Assembly (NCBI GenBank): GCA_014523625.1
Contig: JAATVP010000232.1
Span: 1-10,130, forward strand
From: Nitrososphaerales archaeon TH5896
GTDB taxonomy: Archaea; Thermoproteota; Nitrososphaeria; Nitrososphaerales; Nitrososphaeraceae
Reading direction: 5' to 3'
DNA length: 10,130 nt
The position numbers were made by a program, and so were the translations under genes. A model generated the notes under the pieces. That model made no database searches, had not been told where the DNA came from, and saw only the letters and a program-made list of their open reading frames with translations. This document shows positions 1 to 6,771 of the stretch, piece by piece. The stretch's first letter is position 1. The number at the start of each line of letters is the position of its first letter.

Positions 1-1
1 T

Positions 2-70
2 GGTAAATTGCATTTCCTTTGTATTTGGATCAAAATTGAAATCTTCCAGTTCATCATAATATGAGATAAT
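2..70 (-). pseudogene. In-frame continuation of the secreted protein beyond the amber stop (runs off the window)
   Basis: Directly after the TAG at 71-73, in the same frame, 23 sense codons run to the window edge without a stop. They begin IISYYDELEDFNFD and continue with a D/N/T/K/E-rich stretch of normal composition. This looks like the next part of the upstream protein rather than intergenic DNA, and no start codon with a ribosome site lies in the junction. A single substitution (for example CAG or AAG to TAG) would explain the break. The rest of the gene lies outside the window, so intactness further on cannot be judged. Confidence 0.55.
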
Positions 71-739
71 CTAAACTGGGATTGGATTCTCACTGATATT
101 ATTACCCACTGTTACCTGCCGATTCTCTACAGCTCCTATACTTAGCCACCCATCATATTCTGGCTGTTTATCATCCGGAATAAATGACCTATCGTAATCA
201 ATTGTTATTACTCTTACTATAAAATGATACAAACCCCCCTCAGAGAATATGGGACCCGTTGCGACTACCGGATTTCTGTCGGTTCCTGTGAATGCCTGTA
301 GAATAGGATCTGGCTCCCCATAAACTGTTATACTCTCTGCATCACTTGGTTTCATCTCTATCTTCAAATCTCCCTTATGATCATGAAACCAGTCAGAAAG
401 CAGCTTTTTGCCATCCTTCTCAATTGTAATATAATAGGTTACATGTTTGAATCCCTCTTTGGTAGCCGGATCATATAGCTTAAACTGAATGATTGGATTT
501 TGACCTTGGTTCTCTAATGTTTCAGTTGTAACGACTGGAGGCATCATCTTTATTATTAGATCTGTTGTTCTATCACCAAATGAAGCTGAAAGTTGTTCCT
601 GAAATAGACCGTCGGCATTAGCAGACTCCGGGTATATTAATGCACAAGTAATAATAAAAAATAGGACAAAAATTATCGCAGATCTAAAGCCTGATCCATG
701 CATATCAAATACCAAGTTAGTCATTCTTCCATCTTTCAT
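71..739 (-). CDS. Secreted or membrane-anchored hypothetical protein, N-terminal part before an in-frame amber stop
   Basis: This open frame encodes 222 residues. An N-terminal hydrophobic stretch (about residues 20-39) is followed by a signal-peptidase-like ESANADG, so the product is probably exported. The rest is polar and beta-rich, with no motif I can name. It resembles extracytoplasmic proteins common in Thaumarchaeota, but I cannot assign a function. The start is uncertain. Met1 gives a long n-region, and Met6 or Met13 (MHGSGF) would give a more typical signal peptide. A weak TATA-like ATTAAATAG lies near 775-785 on the minus strand. The frame ends with TAG at 71-73, but the same frame stays open to the window edge and reads as convincing protein. 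The stop therefore probably interrupts a longer gene. Treat the product as truncated, or the gene as a recent pseudogene, unless the full-length reading is confirmed. Confidence 0.7.
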   Translation of the reverse strand: MKDGRMTNLVFDMHGSGFRSAIIFVLFFIITCALIYPESANADGLFQEQLSASFGDRTTDLIIKMMPPVVTTETLENQGQNPIIQFKLYDPATKEGFKHVTYYITIEKDGKKLLSDWFHDHKGDLKIEMKPSDAESITVYGEPDPILQAFTGTDRNPVVATGPIFSEGGLYHFIVRVITIDYDRSFIPDDKQPEYDGWLSIGAVENRQVTVGNNISENPIPV

Positions 740-887
740 ATCGAGGTAAAACTTGCTATATCTATTTGGTTTAATCTATTTAATCGTTAGAGTCAATGCC
801 TAGATATTAAAGATAGATAACGAAACTTCTTGACAGCTACGAACCATGTCATGCTAGACCGGTTTTTAACTTATACATCCATTCACC

Positions 888-911
888 ATCCAACGTTGAA
901 AAGTGTTGGAT
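888..911. repeat. Short inverted repeat (hairpin) between the first two genes
   Basis: ATCCAAC at 888-894 is matched by GTTGGAT at 905-911, a perfect 7-bp stem around a 10-base loop. Two G:U pairs could extend the stem inwards. It lies about 115 bases beyond the stop of the 83-residue gene and 150 bases upstream of the first gene. Its role is unknown; it could be a 3'-end structure or a regulatory site. Confidence 0.4.
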
Positions 912-1002
912 CCAGCGGGAAATAGAGCAAAGACAGCGAGAATGTCAGCTTGTGTTCAAATAGATTCCTTTTCCTTTCCAGAACTATCTCGCCTTGTTGT
1001 AT

Positions 1003-1010
1003 AAAAAAAA
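1003..1010 (-). terminator. Oligo-T terminator after the 83-residue gene
   Basis: Eight A on the plus strand, meaning T8 on the transcribed minus strand, begin about 15 bases after the TGA stop of the gene at 1026-1277. Archaeal RNA polymerase ends transcription at such T-runs without needing a hairpin, and none is seen directly in front of it. Confidence 0.55.
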
Positions 1011-1025
1011 GTTATAGACGAAGCC

Positions 1026-1277
1026 TCAATATTTCCATTCATTACTTATCCCGTTCCACCACGAACGATACGGTTTAGCATCTTGGCCTATTTCATCTTT
1101 AACTCTAAATTCTATTGAATAAAACATATTCTCCATAGCATCTACTCCTCCGTCAGAAAATAGCTCTTTTCCAATTTCTTCTGCCCTTTTTCTTTTAGTT
1201 TCTAGATCAACAGCTTCGGGATTTTGGATACAATACACAAGAGTGTCGTAGAGCTCTTCTTCCAAATAAGCATCCAA
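1026..1277 (-). CDS. Small acidic hypothetical protein, 83 residues
   Basis: This is a small, soluble, acidic protein with no membrane segment and no motif I recognise. The N-terminal half looks helical (LEEELYDTLVYC and a K/R/E-rich stretch). The C-terminus is aromatic, with YRSWW and a final EWKY. The start is TTG at 1275-1277, because the frame has no ATG or GTG between the upstream stop and this codon. An AGGAGG on the minus strand at 1291-1296 lies 13 bases upstream, rather far for a Shine-Dalgarno site. A strong TATA box is about 40 bases upstream and a T8 run follows the stop, so it looks like a complete single-gene transcription unit. That argues for a real gene. Codon composition matches the A+T-rich neighbours. 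Function unknown. Confidence 0.7.
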   Translation of the reverse strand: MDAYLEEELYDTLVYCIQNPEAVDLETKRKRAEEIGKELFSDGGVDAMENMFYSIEFRVKDEIGQDAKPYRSWWNGISNEWKY

Positions 1278-1312
1278 TTTAGGACTTCTTCCTCCTGAAT
1301 AATACTCTTAAC

Positions 1313-1324
1313 TAAATATATAAA
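1313..1324 (-). promoter_or_regulatory. TATA box of the 83-residue gene
   Basis: The minus strand reads TTTATATATTTA here. An archaeal TATA centre near 1319 places transcription start about 25-27 bases downstream, around 1292-1294, giving a leader of roughly 15 bases before the TTG start at 1277. Confidence 0.55.
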
Positions 1325-1725
1325 CTAGCTTTAGATCTAGGTTTTTAACGATAGTTACAGTAGACGTATTAAATTATTTAATACGTTTGAAGTATATCAA
1401 TCCTTCAGTACGTACACTATGGGGTATTCTGATGGATTGTGGTGGTGGTAGTAGTAGTGACGAACTTTCACCGAGGTAACGGCCCTAATTTACCAGCTAG
1501 ACTTGTGTGAATGTAATCGTCAGTACTACCACAAGTAATTCGCAATACGTAATCATTGCTCGATTTTCTAGAAAGGTTTTTCAAACTATAAATGGTTATA
1601 ATGTCGAATTTTAGTTCTACTATCTTTAAACGTTAATATCTTTCCTGGCCAGTGGCGGACAGTCTCTTGCAATAGCACATTATAATACCACCTTAAGATA
1701 TCCTTTAATGTAATTGTGCATAAAA

Positions 1726-1740
1726 TAAGAATATATATTA
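1726..1740 (+). promoter_or_regulatory. TATA element of the PPOX-family gene, bracketed by direct repeats
   Basis: AATATATATTA lies in this stretch. An initiation site about 27 bases downstream, near 1760, would give a leader of about 50 bases with room for the Shine-Dalgarno site. Copies of ATTGTGCA sit at 1713-1720 and 1740-1747, start to start 27 bases apart. They are placed where a regulator could help or block TBP/TFB binding. Confidence 0.45.
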
Positions 1741-1799
1741 TTGTGCAAGGTAGATGTTATGCAGCTACTGAAAATGTGGTGACTCTATGAGTAGGAAAA

Positions 1800-1804
1800 G
1801 GAGG
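1800..1804 (+). promoter_or_regulatory. Ribosome binding site GGAGG of the PPOX-family gene
   Basis: GGAGG ends 8 bases before the ATG at 1813, an ideal Shine-Dalgarno spacing that fixes the start codon. Few other genes in the window have such a site. Confidence 0.7.
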
Positions 1805-1812
1805 AAAAGAAT

Positions 1813-2331
1813 ATGACAAACCATTCACCTGATGCGGCAGAAAACAAGCCGCCAGCTCTTAGCTCTACCGAGATCGATGATCTCCTTTCGAAGACACTCA
1901 TCGCGAACTTGGCAACAATCGTTGAAGATGGAGGTATTCATCTTCTTCCCATGTGGTTCCTGCGTATGGGCAACGACATCTGCATTCCGAACTCACACCA
2001 TACACATAAGTACAGGAATTTGCGGGCGAGTCCCCGTGCTTCTGTGATGATTGACATCTCGAAGGCCGGACTGAATCTAAAAGGAGTCCTTATCAGGGGT
2101 CAGGTAGATCTCGTTGAAGGAGAAGAAGCGCGGAGGGTCAACCGCTGCATTCATTTGAAATATGTGACACCAGATGCACTAAAGGATCCCAGTGTAGCTT
2201 CCTACCTCTCAAAAGGTGACGATGTAACTGTGAAGGTTCATATGGACCGCTTGATTAGTTGGAATCTATCTAACTCTAAGGCCGGTCGAGCACTTGGTGA
2301 CGGTGGTTGGTTCCATTTGCTCGACGGTTAG
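1813..2331 (+). CDS. PPOX-class (split-barrel) flavin/F420-dependent enzyme
   Basis: This 172-residue protein belongs to the pyridoxamine-5'-phosphate-oxidase-like split-barrel fold, where small dimeric enzymes bind FMN or F420 and reduce or oxidise diverse substrates in the cytoplasm. Recognisable parts are a helix and first strand (residues 20-37), the strand IHLLPMWF (42-49), the cofactor-side motif THKYRNLR followed by SPRASV (64-78), and the strand GVLIRGQVDLVE (91-102). The K-x-RNL signature favours the F420/FMN oxidoreductase branch over true pyridoxamine oxidase. The substrate cannot be read from the sequence. An ATG with GGAGG 8 bases upstream gives a firm start. Hand counts of three lines give roughly half G+C or more, against about 38 percent in a line of the neighbouring gene, and codons often end in C or G. 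This suggests later acquisition. It is a single gene, converging with the pyruvate-kinase-like gene. Confidence 0.85.
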   Translation: MTNHSPDAAENKPPALSSTEIDDLLSKTLIANLATIVEDGGIHLLPMWFLRMGNDICIPNSHHTHKYRNLRASPRASVMIDISKAGLNLKGVLIRGQVDLVEGEEARRVNRCIHLKYVTPDALKDPSVASYLSKGDDVTVKVHMDRLISWNLSNSKAGRALGDGGWFHLLDG

Positions 2332-2393
2332 CGCGAAACAGAAAACGCATACGTGATGTCACTCTTCCGAATACCTCTGCATCTCAGAAACCT

Positions 2394-2438
2394 GTATAGA
2401 AGAATTAAGCCGATTCAGGCTGAATTGAGACTCTATAC
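2394..2438. repeat. Imperfect hairpin in the convergent intergenic gap
   Basis: The outer stem pairs GTATAGA (2394-2400) with TCTATAC (2432-2438), 7 perfect pairs. An asymmetric internal loop separates it from an inner stem, where AATTAAGCC (2403-2411) pairs with GGCTGAATT (2418-2426) with one A/G mismatch around the 6-base loop GATTCA. It lies about 60 bases after the PPOX gene's stop and 33 bases after that of the opposing gene. It could be a 3'-end stabilising or termination structure for either transcript, or a binding site. No T-run follows it. Confidence 0.5.
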
Positions 2439-2470
2439 CAAATTAGAGGATAAGACACATTCAAAGAGAT

Positions 2471-4429
2471 TCATTCCATGTCTTCATCATCAAAAACACC
2501 GTACTGCTTAGTAAACATCCTAAATAGTTGATACTTTATCAGATATCGTTCGCCACTACTCAATAATCGGGCCAAGGTTCTGACCGCTTCAAGTATGTTT
2601 GGACCATTGCTTAACATCACACATTCTGCGCGCCGTCCCATTATTAGCGCGTCTGCTATTTCTGGGCGACTTCGAAGGCCACTTTCTGTTAGACTTTCTA
2701 GTATCTGTGTTGCCAAAATAACAGGGATATGTGCAGCTTCACATAAACAGAGGATATCTTCTTGAATGAATGCCAAATTCTCAAACCCCACCTCAACGGC
2801 CAAATCGCCCCTTGCGATTAAAACTGCAAATTTTGGCAAGTCAAGTCCAGCAATAAGTGTCCTAGCCAAATTATGAACTGAATCTGAGGTTTCGATCTTT
2901 GCAACTATACCCATATCTGCACGATTTCGTTTCGTTAATTCTTTGTGCAGATCATAGATATCATGCGGTCCATGTACAAAACTTAGTCCCACCATATCTG
3001 CATTCTCAACTATGAAGTCCAAATTCTTGATATCCTCTAGTGTTAACGCCGGCGTTTTAATACCAGAATCTGGAAAGTTCATACCCTTGTTGGATTTGAT
3101 TTTGGCTATAATACCATGAGGCGATACGATCTCTAATTCAAGATACTCTTTCTTTGATGACCTTACAACTGCTTCGATTTTTCCGTCGTCTATAAATACT
3201 CTATGACCAACCTTAACTTGATCAAGGATGTGCGGATACGTGCAACTGATACCTGCAGGATCATCACTAAAGTGGTTGCTGTCACCGCCGTGACCTAACC
3301 TTGTATCTCTATATAGGCGGAGGAGATTCCCAGCTTCTACACTTATCTCAATCGGTTGAGGTTTAGTAACTCCGACGGTAAACGAACACCTACGATCATT
3401 GTCTGAATCATTTATTTGACATTCCAATTTTATACCCTCTTTTAGAAAAGCCGTGTGTTCCAGTCCTATCCTTACTTTAGTAGGACTGATTCGTTCAAGT
3501 ACTGTGAGATTACGTGGACGTCCATCTCGTGCATCCTTGAATGTTATTTTTTGACCTATCCTTAGGCCTCCTAGCCCACCATAATTGATCTTTGAAATCG
3601 CTATAACAAAACTAGACGAGGTTGCTCTTTCTAAATTCAATACTTCTGTCTCACTCGCCTCGCTGTCTAAGAATCCTTCTACAAGACGCATAGGACGACC
3701 GTGAATGTCTTTAGGGGAAGAAATTTGTAACGGTCGGACTTTAAGCTCCATAGGGCCAGTCCGAATTTTTGGGCCTCCCAAATCCATCAAGATCATACAT
3801 CTTCGTCCTTCAACCATTTTTCCATTTTGGAGTAATTGTTCTTCTACACCGCGTAAGGTTTCAACTAGTAATTTCCATTCCCTGACTGTGTTATGAGCGC
3901 AGTTTATTCGAGCAATATCCATCCCATTTTCTAGTAGTTGTTCTATCAATTCATTCTGATAGATATCAGAAGAGTCGAGTGTTACCATAATGTGAGTATT
4001 TCTTTCTTTAGGCATCGAACCAAACATTAATCTACTACGCAATGTCATGAGCAATCTTCCACTCTGAGGATCGATCTTATGTAAGCTACTAGTAGTAACT
4101 GGTTTGATTTCAAAATGTTTGAGAACCTGTTCGATGCTAAATAGTACATTACTTTCCGACATCGCTAAAGAAGCAAGACCCTCTTCAGATAATCTTATTT
4201 GTAAAGCTGATAAATTCTGTTCTCTTAATACTAAATAGCACAAAAGATTGTCAAGGCTGCGTATCTGATCGTTTTTATTTTCTTCTGCTGTAAAGTGAAA
4301 CTTATCATGTGCTTTTTGTGCACGTTCTAAAATATTGATGTATATGTCGTTGAGCTTTTCGCCAAGAGCCTCAAATTCTTCTAGCTTGTGAGTATCCAAT
4401 TTCTTGTAATTCTCTATAGTAGACATCAT
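2471..4429 (-). CDS. Pyruvate-kinase-like protein with N-terminal extension and no C-terminal domain
   Basis: This 652-residue protein contains the barrel of pyruvate kinase, which makes pyruvate and ATP from phosphoenolpyruvate and ADP in the cytoplasm. Residues 1-140 form a helical extension. The barrel starts with HIMVTL and GMDIARINCAH (169-179; R174 and N176 match substrate-site residues). MDLGGPKIRTG (215-225) matches the usual DTKGPEIRTG with D and R kept but T and K replaced by L and G. Residues 226-455 replace the usual B domain of about 100 residues. AKIET (510-514) carries the catalytic Lys and metal-binding Glu, ARGDLAVE (539-546) the metal-binding Asp, and ATQILESL (573-580) the conserved Thr. 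The protein ends soon after the barrel, so the regulatory C-terminal domain is missing. The start is the first of two ATGs, with GAGG 7 bases upstream. It may be a divergent kinase or a related activity rather than classical Pyk. Confidence 0.85.
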   Translation of the reverse strand: MMSTIENYKKLDTHKLEEFEALGEKLNDIYINILERAQKAHDKFHFTAEENKNDQIRSLDNLLCYLVLREQNLSALQIRLSEEGLASLAMSESNVLFSIEQVLKHFEIKPVTTSSLHKIDPQSGRLLMTLRSRLMFGSMPKERNTHIMVTLDSSDIYQNELIEQLLENGMDIARINCAHNTVREWKLLVETLRGVEEQLLQNGKMVEGRRCMILMDLGGPKIRTGPMELKVRPLQISSPKDIHGRPMRLVEGFLDSEASETEVLNLERATSSSFVIAISKINYGGLGGLRIGQKITFKDARDGRPRNLTVLERISPTKVRIGLEHTAFLKEGIKLECQINDSDNDRRCSFTVGVTKPQPIEISVEAGNLLRLYRDTRLGHGGDSNHFSDDPAGISCTYPHILDQVKVGHRVFIDDGKIEAVVRSSKKEYLELEIVSPHGIIAKIKSNKGMNFPDSGIKTPALTLEDIKNLDFIVENADMVGLSFVHGPHDIYDLHKELTKRNRADMGIVAKIETSDSVHNLARTLIAGLDLPKFAVLIARGDLAVEVGFENLAFIQEDILCLCEAAHIPVILATQILESLTESGLRSRPEIADALIMGRRAECVMLSNGPNILEAVRTLARLLSSGERYLIKYQLFRMFTKQYGVFDDEDME

Positions 4430-4436
4430 TCAATCG

Positions 4437-4440
4437 CCTC
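4437..4440 (-). promoter_or_regulatory. Ribosome binding site of the pyruvate-kinase-like gene
   Basis: The minus strand reads GAGG, 7 bases before the ATG at 4427-4429. This supports the first of the two consecutive ATG codons as the start. Confidence 0.5.
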
Positions 4441-4589
4441 ACTGAAGAGAATCTGAAGTCTATTACTATTAAGAATTGAAATATCGGGATACTTAGATTT
4501 GATCAGATGACTTAAATCTAAATCCTTTGATATCCGCGATGTATTATTAGTTTGTGCATTTTTTCTTACTAGCCAGAATATTGTATTTC

Positions 4590-5999
4590 TCACTCCACAA
4601 GTAATTTGGTTGTAATGTCTTTTACTGCAATCGACTTCACATTGACGAATTCCCTTATGCCAAATTCTGACAACTCTCTTCCAATACCAGAATATTTTAC
4701 TCCACCAAACGGCAATCTAGGATCAGACCTTACCATTTCATTTATCTTGACAACTCCAGTTTGAATCTCTCGAGCAAGCCTAAGTCCTCTTTCAGAACTA
4801 CTGGTCCATATACTAGCTCCTAATCCAAATTCCGAATTGTTTGCCTCCATGATGGCTTCAGCTTCATTTTTCACTATAACGATAGGCGCAGCCGGACCGA
4901 ATACTTCTTCTCTCAAGATATCCATTTCATGATTTACGTTAGATATTACAGTTGGTTCATAATAATAACCGCTACCATCGATTATGTTACCACCTAACAA
5001 GATTTCTGCCTGTTTTAGCTTCGAGTCATCTACTTGTTTGATTAGTGCTTGCCTTTGACTGTCTCTAACCAATGGTCCTACGGTGGTTTTCTTATCCATG
5101 GGGTCTCCTACTATTTCCTCTTTAACATTCTGTACAAATAATTTTGTGAATTTATCTGCTATTTCCTTCATTACTATAAACCTTTTTGCCGCAATACAAC
5201 TTTGACCAGTATTTAACAATCTCGAGTGAACCGCCTGAGGTACGGTATGATTTAGATCAGCATCTTCTAAGACAATAAAAGGGTCGCTTCCTCCTAATTC
5301 TAATACAAATTTTTTTAAATCTCTGGCTGCAAGCCCTGCGACTCTTTTTCCGGTACTAACACTTCCCGTCACTGAAACTGCATCAATCTTAGACTGAACA
5401 AGAGCTTCACCTGCCCTGTAATCACCGATGACTATTTGAAAGACGTTTTCAGGAAATCCTGCAGCAGTTAATGAATCTCTGATATTTAGTGACGAGCCTA
5501 TACATACGCTAGAATGTTTTAGAATTGCTACATTTCCTGCAATTAAAGTTGGTACTATAAATCGCATAGCCTGCCAAAATGGAAAGTTCCATGGCATAAT
5601 ACCTACCACTATTCCGAGAGGTTCAAATGAAACAAAGCTCTTGCGAAATTCGGTTGGTATTATTTGGTCTTGAAGGAACGATTCAGCGTTTTCACAATAA
5701 TACTCACATAACCATATGCACTTTTCGATTTCTGCAAATGATTGAACTATGGGTTTTCCCATTTCTTGTGTGATAGTCTTGGAATACTGATCTTTGTTCT
5801 TATCCAATACCTTCATCAAACTTCTAATGTAATCACAACGTTGCACTACGTCTTTCTTTTTCCACTTTGCAAACACAGTTCTAGCATTACTGACAATACG
5901 GGATATTTGTTCTAAATCAGTAGTCTCATACGAATGAATTACCTCTCCTGTCGCAGGATTAATAGTTGAAATTTTATCGTGAACAACTCTTGCTTGCAT
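4590..5999 (-). CDS. Aldehyde dehydrogenase, succinate-semialdehyde dehydrogenase type
   Basis: This complete 469-residue NAD(P)-dependent aldehyde dehydrogenase oxidises an aldehyde to its acid. Visible family residues are the oxyanion Asn in MPWNFPFW (N138), the cofactor Lys in AILKHSS (K161), the Rossmann loop GSVSTG (212-217), the general-base Glu in VLELGGSDP (E234), the nucleophile Cys in TGQSCIAAKRF (C268), and EEVFGP (364-369). The length and the GQSCIAAKRF/YSGIGRELSEFGIREF pattern fit the Sad/YneI-like succinate-semialdehyde dehydrogenases. Succinic semialdehyde is an intermediate of the thaumarchaeal 3-hydroxypropionate/4-hydroxybutyrate cycle, so a role near that pathway is possible but inferred. 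The ATG is the only reasonable start, since the next in-frame Met is at residue 62. The pyruvate-kinase-like gene follows 160 bases downstream on the same strand, so co-transcription is possible. Confidence 0.9.
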   Translation of the reverse strand: MQARVVHDKISTINPATGEVIHSYETTDLEQISRIVSNARTVFAKWKKKDVVQRCDYIRSLMKVLDKNKDQYSKTITQEMGKPIVQSFAEIEKCIWLCEYYCENAESFLQDQIIPTEFRKSFVSFEPLGIVVGIMPWNFPFWQAMRFIVPTLIAGNVAILKHSSVCIGSSLNIRDSLTAAGFPENVFQIVIGDYRAGEALVQSKIDAVSVTGSVSTGKRVAGLAARDLKKFVLELGGSDPFIVLEDADLNHTVPQAVHSRLLNTGQSCIAAKRFIVMKEIADKFTKLFVQNVKEEIVGDPMDKKTTVGPLVRDSQRQALIKQVDDSKLKQAEILLGGNIIDGSGYYYEPTVISNVNHEMDILREEVFGPAAPIVIVKNEAEAIMEANNSEFGLGASIWTSSSERGLRLAREIQTGVVKINEMVRSDPRLPFGGVKYSGIGRELSEFGIREFVNVKSIAVKDITTKLLVE

Positions 6000-6001
6000 T
6001 T

Positions 6002-6038
6002 CTATATATATTAATACGTAATTATGACTAATAAATTT
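6002..6038 (-). promoter_or_regulatory. Promoter region of the aldehyde dehydrogenase gene
   Basis: On the minus strand AAATTTATTA (6029-6038) could be the TATA box, with transcription starting around 6005-6010 and a nearly leaderless mRNA. A second TA-rich run, TATATATAG (6002-6010), touches the start codon and is too close to direct a transcript that includes it. Confidence 0.35.
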
Positions 6039-6250
6039 CAGCCTTGGTTCGAATGCGTTAAAATAATCTAGATATCATAGACAAATAGGTATGAATTGTA
6101 TTATTTGTGGTGTTTAGATGCAATAATGTACAGATTTTGAATTTACGAGAGCTACAGACCTTTCAATGAATGTCAAAAGGAAGAGGACTTGGCGAGAGCG
6201 ACATATTGAGAAAGATAGAAATTCAACCCAAATTTTGCGCGTGATTTCAG

Positions 6251-6470
6251 TTAAAAATGCTCTTCGATTTCACCTTGGCTTGAATTGATAGAAATGTACC
6301 AATCTAGTACTAAAAATGCAGTAGACACTGAATTGCAGATAAATACAATTTATTATCTGAGGCATAATTTCATCAATACGTCGTTCTTCATAGTAACCGG
6401 TGGATCGAGCTCTACGACCCTGGTCTATAGAAAAGGCACCGGCATATAGATATGTAAACATTGAAATCAT
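6251..6470 (-). pseudogene. Possible frameshifted small gene remnant
   Basis: Frame one opens with ATG at 6468-6470 and reads MFTYLYAGAFSIDQGRRARS and YYEERRIDEIMPQII before its composition becomes unlike a protein. From about 6349 a different frame reads AFLVLDWYISINSSQGEIEE and ends at a TAA at 6251-6253. Removing one A from the AAA near 6350 joins the two into about 72 residues. No family is recognised and no ribosome binding site is seen. This rests only on amino-acid texture, so it may be chance. Confidence 0.2.
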
Positions 6471-6518
6471 GAGAGATATTGCTCTATGTTACTAGTTTGA
6501 AAGCAACAAAGTGCCGAG

Positions 6519-6531
6519 CATGACCGTCATG
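6519..6531. repeat. Perfect 13-bp palindrome CATGAC-C-GTCATG
   Basis: CATGAC at 6519-6524 and GTCATG at 6526-6531 are exact reverse complements around one C. The site is about 240 bases upstream of the membrane protein gene, in otherwise featureless DNA. The size and symmetry would fit a dimeric regulator site, but no target promoter is close. Confidence 0.3.
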
Positions 6532-6734
6532 ACAAACAACAATGGAATTACCTTAAGATTTAACGAGGAAAGTGAAATAATTATCTGGTGATAGAGAAGG
6601 AATGAAAGATGAGTCAGTTCTTAAATAATTACAGACAATGAGCAGTCATGTAGTCTATTTAGTAGCCTGGCAGAAATAGAATTATTGGTAATAAGCAGCA
6701 TAGGCGTTCTTGACTCCGAACGAAAAGTTGAATA

Positions 6735-6752
6735 GGTTAAACTTATCTATAG
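6735..6752 (+). promoter_or_regulatory. Probable promoter of the membrane protein gene
   Basis: GTTAAACTTATCTATAG contains a TATA-like TTAAACTTAT about 30 bases before the ATG at 6772. Initiation would fall near 6766, giving a nearly leaderless transcript. This agrees with the lack of a Shine-Dalgarno site before this ATG. Confidence 0.4.
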
Positions 6753-6771
6753 CCCCCATGAATTTTTTGCA

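Larger units (their letters stand above)
1325..1812. other. Intergenic region without a recognisable gene
   Basis: I see no convincing coding frame or structured RNA in either orientation. A small trinucleotide run (GTG)n(GTA)n lies near 1440-1460. The last 100 bases hold the promoter of the next gene. An 8-bp direct repeat, ATTGTGCA, at 1713-1720 and 1740-1747 brackets the TATA-like element. Confidence 0.5.
6039..6734. other. Intergenic region with doubtful coding remnants
   Basis: About 700 bases without a gene I can support. The minus strand has a 66-codon open frame at 6270-6470 whose first two thirds look protein-like. A one-base shift near 6350 would join it to a second protein-like stretch ending at 6251. 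Several tiny plus-strand frames also occur (6170-6244, 6528-6590), without promoter or ribosome-site support. A perfect 6+1+6 palindrome lies at 6519-6531. No tRNA or other structured RNA was recognised. Confidence 0.4.

Noticed and set aside
1436..1462. Trinucleotide run of GTG and GTA units
   Set aside because: Only about three units of each; too short to call a functional satellite, and no coding frame around it is supported.
1787..1816. Tiny upstream frame MSRKRRKRI whose TGA overlaps the ATG of the PPOX gene
   Set aside because: The basic residues simply come from the purine-rich ribosome binding stretch; no separate ribosome site is present.
1832..2047. 71-codon open frame inside the PPOX gene in another phase
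   Set aside because: Lies wholly within a well-supported gene and reads as low-quality protein; a shadow frame.
3705..3896. 63-codon plus-strand frame antisense to the pyruvate-kinase-like gene
   Set aside because: Fully inside conserved barrel-domain coding sequence, with no promoter or ribosome site.
6040..6060. GGTTCGAAT, resembling a tRNA T-arm loop
   Set aside because: No matching stem, anticodon arm or acceptor stem can be built from the flanking sequence in either orientation.
6170..6244. 24-residue plus-strand frame MSKGRGLGESDILRK...
   Set aside because: No promoter, ribosome site or recognisable motif; length within chance expectation.
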